Positions 60,031-64,000 of a DNA stretch of 64,000 bases are shown here, one piece after another. Both the position numbers and the translations under genes were made by a program. The stretch comes from Climacteris rufus. Lineage: Eukaryota > Chordata > Aves > Passeriformes > Climacteridae. Location: assembly GCA_013398175.1 (NCBI GenBank), contig VZRZ01004350.1:212785-276784 (forward strand). The letters are read 5' to 3'. The notes beneath the pieces were generated by a model. It worked only from the letters and a program-made list of their open reading frames with translations, was not told where the DNA came from and searched no databases. How positions within the stretch are numbered: the first letter of the stretch is position 1; each line of letters begins with the position of its first letter.

Positions 60031-63000
60031 AATGCACGACCATCTCCCCAGCTGGAGCCATAAAGAATACAAGTGTATAGCAAAGGCTGGAAGTGAAGCT
60101 AACAGGTCTCAAATGACTCTACTAAGAAAGGTCCTCACCTCCTCAGCAACCTTCACAGTACACCTTTCACTTGGTTTTCAGTGTACAAGGAGTAAATTTT
60201 GGGGCTGCCTGACAGCACACTCAGCCAGGGTGTTACCCTAAGCCAACCTTCTGGTCCTTGGCACATTCCAGTTGGCATTTGCATGGTTAAAGTCAAAGAA
60301 TATTGAATAACAAATACTGGCATGCAAATACCCCAAGCACAGTGACAAGGGAACATTAGACTTAGTTACTGAGTCAGATATATGAACAATGTGGTCGAAG
60401 CGGGAGGGCAAAATTTATAACCCCTCTGCAATGCAACACCCCTCTTCCCTGTTCTGCCTGGAAACTTGTCTTCTGCTCTTCAGTTTTAGCTATGCTGGCC
60501 TTGTGCCAACATACTGCTTTTCAGGTTTTATTCTTCAGTGACAATAGTCTACTGATTTCACCTGCAACTCGTGCTTGTACATTGCCTTTCTTTCTTCCTG
60601 AGAATCAATAAATATTACTGTCCTTCAGAGACAGGAAGATAGACTGTGTAATGATGTTCCCTGCTTGCCAGGTTCCTTCCACAGAGATTGTGACAACAAG
60701 GCTTCTGGTAATGAGTGAGAAAACATCTGCAATATTCTTCCATCCTGTGGTCCACAAAGGAGGTACTTCATGTGCTATATGCTTATATTCAATTGAGTCC
60801 TAAACTTCTTTAGTCCAAACAAAATTAGCTGAATGAAAACTGACCTCATGTTCTTTGCTAGAATGCAAATAACCGGAAGCAGAAAAACATATTCTCAGAC
60901 ATTTGAAAAAAATACCCTGGAGGAGCATGCCTTGGTTTTTATACTTGTTCACAAAAGGTTTGCTAAGAAATCTCATGATACTGAGAAGCCAGTCATTTAC
61001 ACGGATGTAGCTACAAAGCACCGCTCCAAGAGTAAGAACTAATGCAATTGCATGGCTTTGCATTGTTGGTGTTTTTTTTCAAATTCCCTCATGGAGTTGT
61101 GTGATGTTTTCAGTATACAGCAAGGCAAACTGAAGGAATCAAAATGAAGTTTGGGGGCATAGGGCTCCTCCCTTGCCAAATTTCGTCTTGTTTATTACCT
61201 ACCGCTTTGGTGCTAGGATTGTAACACATCTGAAAGTAAACTATTGTGGGAAGAAACTTTCTTTACTAGTCATGACTAAAAAAAAAAAAATAAATAAATC
61301 TGAATTCTTCTGTGAAATTTGTGCAAAAAAACCCCTATGAATCAGAAAATGCAACTGGGGCAAATGGAAGTTTCTAGAAATGATTAATACATGGAAATAT
61401 TTCTAGCAAAGGAAATACTTAAGCACTGTTAGGCAGACTTGCAACTGCCGCACCAGCATATGCAAGCTTGCTATTGATTTTACTCTGGAATAAGGTCACA
61501 ATTATCTATAATTCACACTATTATCCATGTTGGTGCCCTTCTGTATTTGGCAGGGGTTTTTTTGGTTTGGGTGTTTTTTTCAGCTATATCAAATTAAGCC
61601 ACCATCTGGTTTTGACTTTGGGCTACTTGGTACTTTCTTAATAACATGACAGATTCTCTTTTCTTAATCACAGTTCATGAGGTGATCCCTTAAAAAATAA
61701 AGTGCTATTACAAGAACACAGAACACAGCTCACTGTTAGAAAATATATATTCATATATATACAGCTGAAGGCTATTTTCTGCAGATTGCCACTGTACAGT
61801 TACAGGAAGAGAGAGAACATTTCTTTGTTATATTATGATTATAATTAGGGTCATACTAGACACAGAATAAGTATCCCTTGGGATTGGACAGTGATTCCAA
61901 ATTCTTCTTTTTTACCCTAAATATGATAAATGTAAAACATTTTAAGTAGCTGTTGTTCCTTTTTTATCTAGGATACATGGACAAAATCCATCACATTGTT
62001 CTTTTATGAACTGACCATTTACTTCAGAAATTCTGAAATGCCTTTCACAGACAGATGTTGTTTGTTGTTGGGGATTATATTCAGAGTTATGATTGTGGAT
62101 ATCATTTGAGACATGCAGCCTATTTATGTGTATATGACTTGGTCCTTTCCTCTCATCTGTACCACAATTCCTAATTGAAGACTTACGGGAGAAATTTTAG
62201 AAAAAAGAAACTTTCAGCTTTCATTGGATAGCACCACGGATCCATCATTTGCTTATCAACTGCTAAAATAAAGCCCAAGACACAAAGAGGTTGATTTCAT
62301 ACTGCCCAAATAAAAAATCGTGGTTCTATATGTAGTTCACAGGGCATGAAAGGTTGAACTGCTGTCTGAAGGAGCTCTCTGATTTGCTTTCTGAAGATAT
62401 CTGTTTTCCTTCAGTGACTAGAAAGGGAAGTTAGGAGGGCTGATGGCTAAACCTACATAAGAAAAAGTTCCATGTTTTGAGGAAGATTTTGATGTAAATT
62501 AGGATAGCCTCAAGGAAGTAACTGTGCTAAAATCTGAGTTTGTTATTGGGGCACCAACAGTTCAACGTTTCTAGATGCAAGGCAGAGATCATCTTTCTTA
62601 TGAAAACTGCAATGGAAGACTTAGCTGGGCAAGGGGGTGGTTGCTATTGTCATGTTGTTAAGATTGTGATATGCAGATTTTTGGACTGTTCTTTCCATTC
62701 ACAGTTGCAGTCTTACAGTTAAGCAAAATGGATTGCCATCCTGCCTTTTGAATTGGCCCTTCAAATCCTTGTGTTTTCCTGCCTCCCTAAGATAGGAAGG
62801 GATTAAGGGTGACTGACAGCAGAAAAAAATTATGCAGCCACATATATGTTAATCTTGCCATCTTTTCTGCCGGATTTGGAAGGAGAGGGATATTTATAAC
62901 TGTTCCTTTGTCTTGCTTTTGGACTAGCCACTGATTTCCCAGCACCCTAGAAAACATTTCTAAAGGTCTGGGACAGAAAAATAATTCTTTCGAGACAACT

Positions 63001-64000
63001 AATCTCTCCATTCATGTCATTCATATGAAAGCAATTCTACACCCTTAATATTGGCCAGAATATTTGGTCTCGAGTCTCAGGCCAGGAAAAGACTGGGAGA
63101 CTCTGATAAACACTTCCTTTATGACAGTCTTAACTAACCCAATTTAATGTAACATTTGAAATTAAATCAGTATACTTTTGCATGTTGGCAAACTTGGGAC
63201 AGCAGCCTGTTTCTGGCCATAGGCTGCAAAGGGGTTATTTTGACCTCAAACACAACAAAGGTCTTATCTGAAGGCCTTCTTAATTGAATCGTGTATAATT
63301 TAATCTTGTATAATCTGACTAAATAACTATTACTAATTCAAAGATATCAACCTGATTTATAGAAGATGAGGTACAGGGGGTTTTAAATAATAAGTTAAAG
63401 CCTCCTCATTTCTCAAAAAAATACTTCAAATCTCCTTTAACATTTGTTCTATGACATGTATGTTCAGCATTGTTAGGTCCCACTTTTCCAGAGTTTAGCC
63501 TCAGAATGCTGTTATTTCTGGATCTGCAACAGACCCTTACCTTTGGCCACTCAACCCCACACTAGGTACCAAACAGGAAAAGTCATCCGCTTCCTGTCCC
63601 TAACCACCATCATTTGTTACTACTGCTTTTTGACATGGCCATATTGGATACTATGACAACATATTCTGGAGAAGAATGACAGGACATAGAGGGAACACAA
63701 ATGAATGCATTTTGTTCACTTACAACTAAGTATGATCACTTCAATTTTTCACTTTATTAATATTTCACATACAGAAAGACCCTTTTGTCCTAATGGATTC
63801 CAAAGCAAACCATTAAAAAAAAGGAATATGAGAGATTTAGATATTACTCGCCATAATTGGATTATACATTTCTTGCTTCTGTGTTAAATTACTGTAGCAA
63901 TTCAGCCTACAGATGACCAAAGTCTCTGATTTCTCAGCTGAGAAACAGTCTTTTCTTTGAGCAACAGACTTGTAATTGCAGCACAGAATTTGTCAAAAGA
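60031..64000. other. Intergenic DNA to the right end
   Basis: AT-rich with short A or T runs (an A run near 61278-61290 and T-rich near 61555-61580). No gene or recognised transposable element. RAB2A, which lies beyond the CA8 5' end in mammals, is not recognised here. Confidence 0.5.

Noticed and set aside
59182..60112. Minus-strand open frames of 94-185 codons
   Set aside because: They are antisense to the CR1 element at 59190-60030; the real coding signal is the plus-strand CR1 ORF2.
17652..64000. RAB2A or another neighbouring gene
   Set aside because: Synteny in mammals suggested looking for RAB2A. None of its characteristic motifs (GDTGVGKS, WDTAGQE, GNKSDL) was found in the frames I could read.
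1..64000. CRISPR arrays, operons, phage or bacterial mobile elements
   Set aside because: No spaced direct repeats or dense co-directional coding; the DNA is vertebrate nuclear.

Overview
The window is vertebrate nuclear DNA, almost certainly from a bird and probably a passerine songbird. Four things point there. The only protein-coding gene I recognise is a vertebrate gene with GT-AG introns, CA8. Interspersed repeats are mostly CR1 LINE fragments, several ending in the avian ATTCTATG/ATTCTGTG tail. A solo LTR of avian endogenous-retrovirus type is present. A tRNA-Ile-derived SINE with a CR1-like tail resembles TguSINE1 of songbirds. The DNA is AT-rich and gene-poor, with no bacterial-style operons or CRISPR arrays.

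Left part (1-16600): the 5' portion of CA8 (carbonic anhydrase-related protein VIII) on the minus strand. Exon 2 (15992-16183) and exon 3 (12206-12330) have canonical splice sites and compatible phases. Exon 1 and the core promoter most likely lie inside a 342-base run of N (16259-16600) flanked by a CpG-rich island. Exon 4 and later exons were not found, so intron 3 runs off the left end. Intron 3 carries the tRNA-Ile SINE, a short CR1 tail, a doubtful MIR-like relic and an open 90-bp segment that is phase-compatible with exon 4.

Middle part (16601-33300): the CpG island is followed at once by a CR1 fragment (16930-17651). Then come about 9 kb of unremarkable AT-rich DNA, the solo LTR (26655-27144), a broken coding-like segment of unknown origin (28441-28818) and a 2.4-kb degraded CR1 in reverse orientation (30798-33225).

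Right part (33300-64000): intergenic DNA with five more CR1 fragments, a 140-bp fully alternating purine-pyrimidine microsatellite (43524-43663), several short perfect tandem duplications, a G-poor, repetitive-looking tract (about 54770-56700) and a GC-richer patch with a perfect hairpin (58270-58680). No coding exon could be supported here. In mammals RAB2A lies beyond the 5' end of CA8, but none of its exons was recognised.

No novel multi-gene system is present. The best leads are the phase-matched candidate alternative exons in CA8 introns, the unidentified decayed coding segment at 28.4-28.8 kb, the possible Z-DNA tract and the G-poor repeat region.
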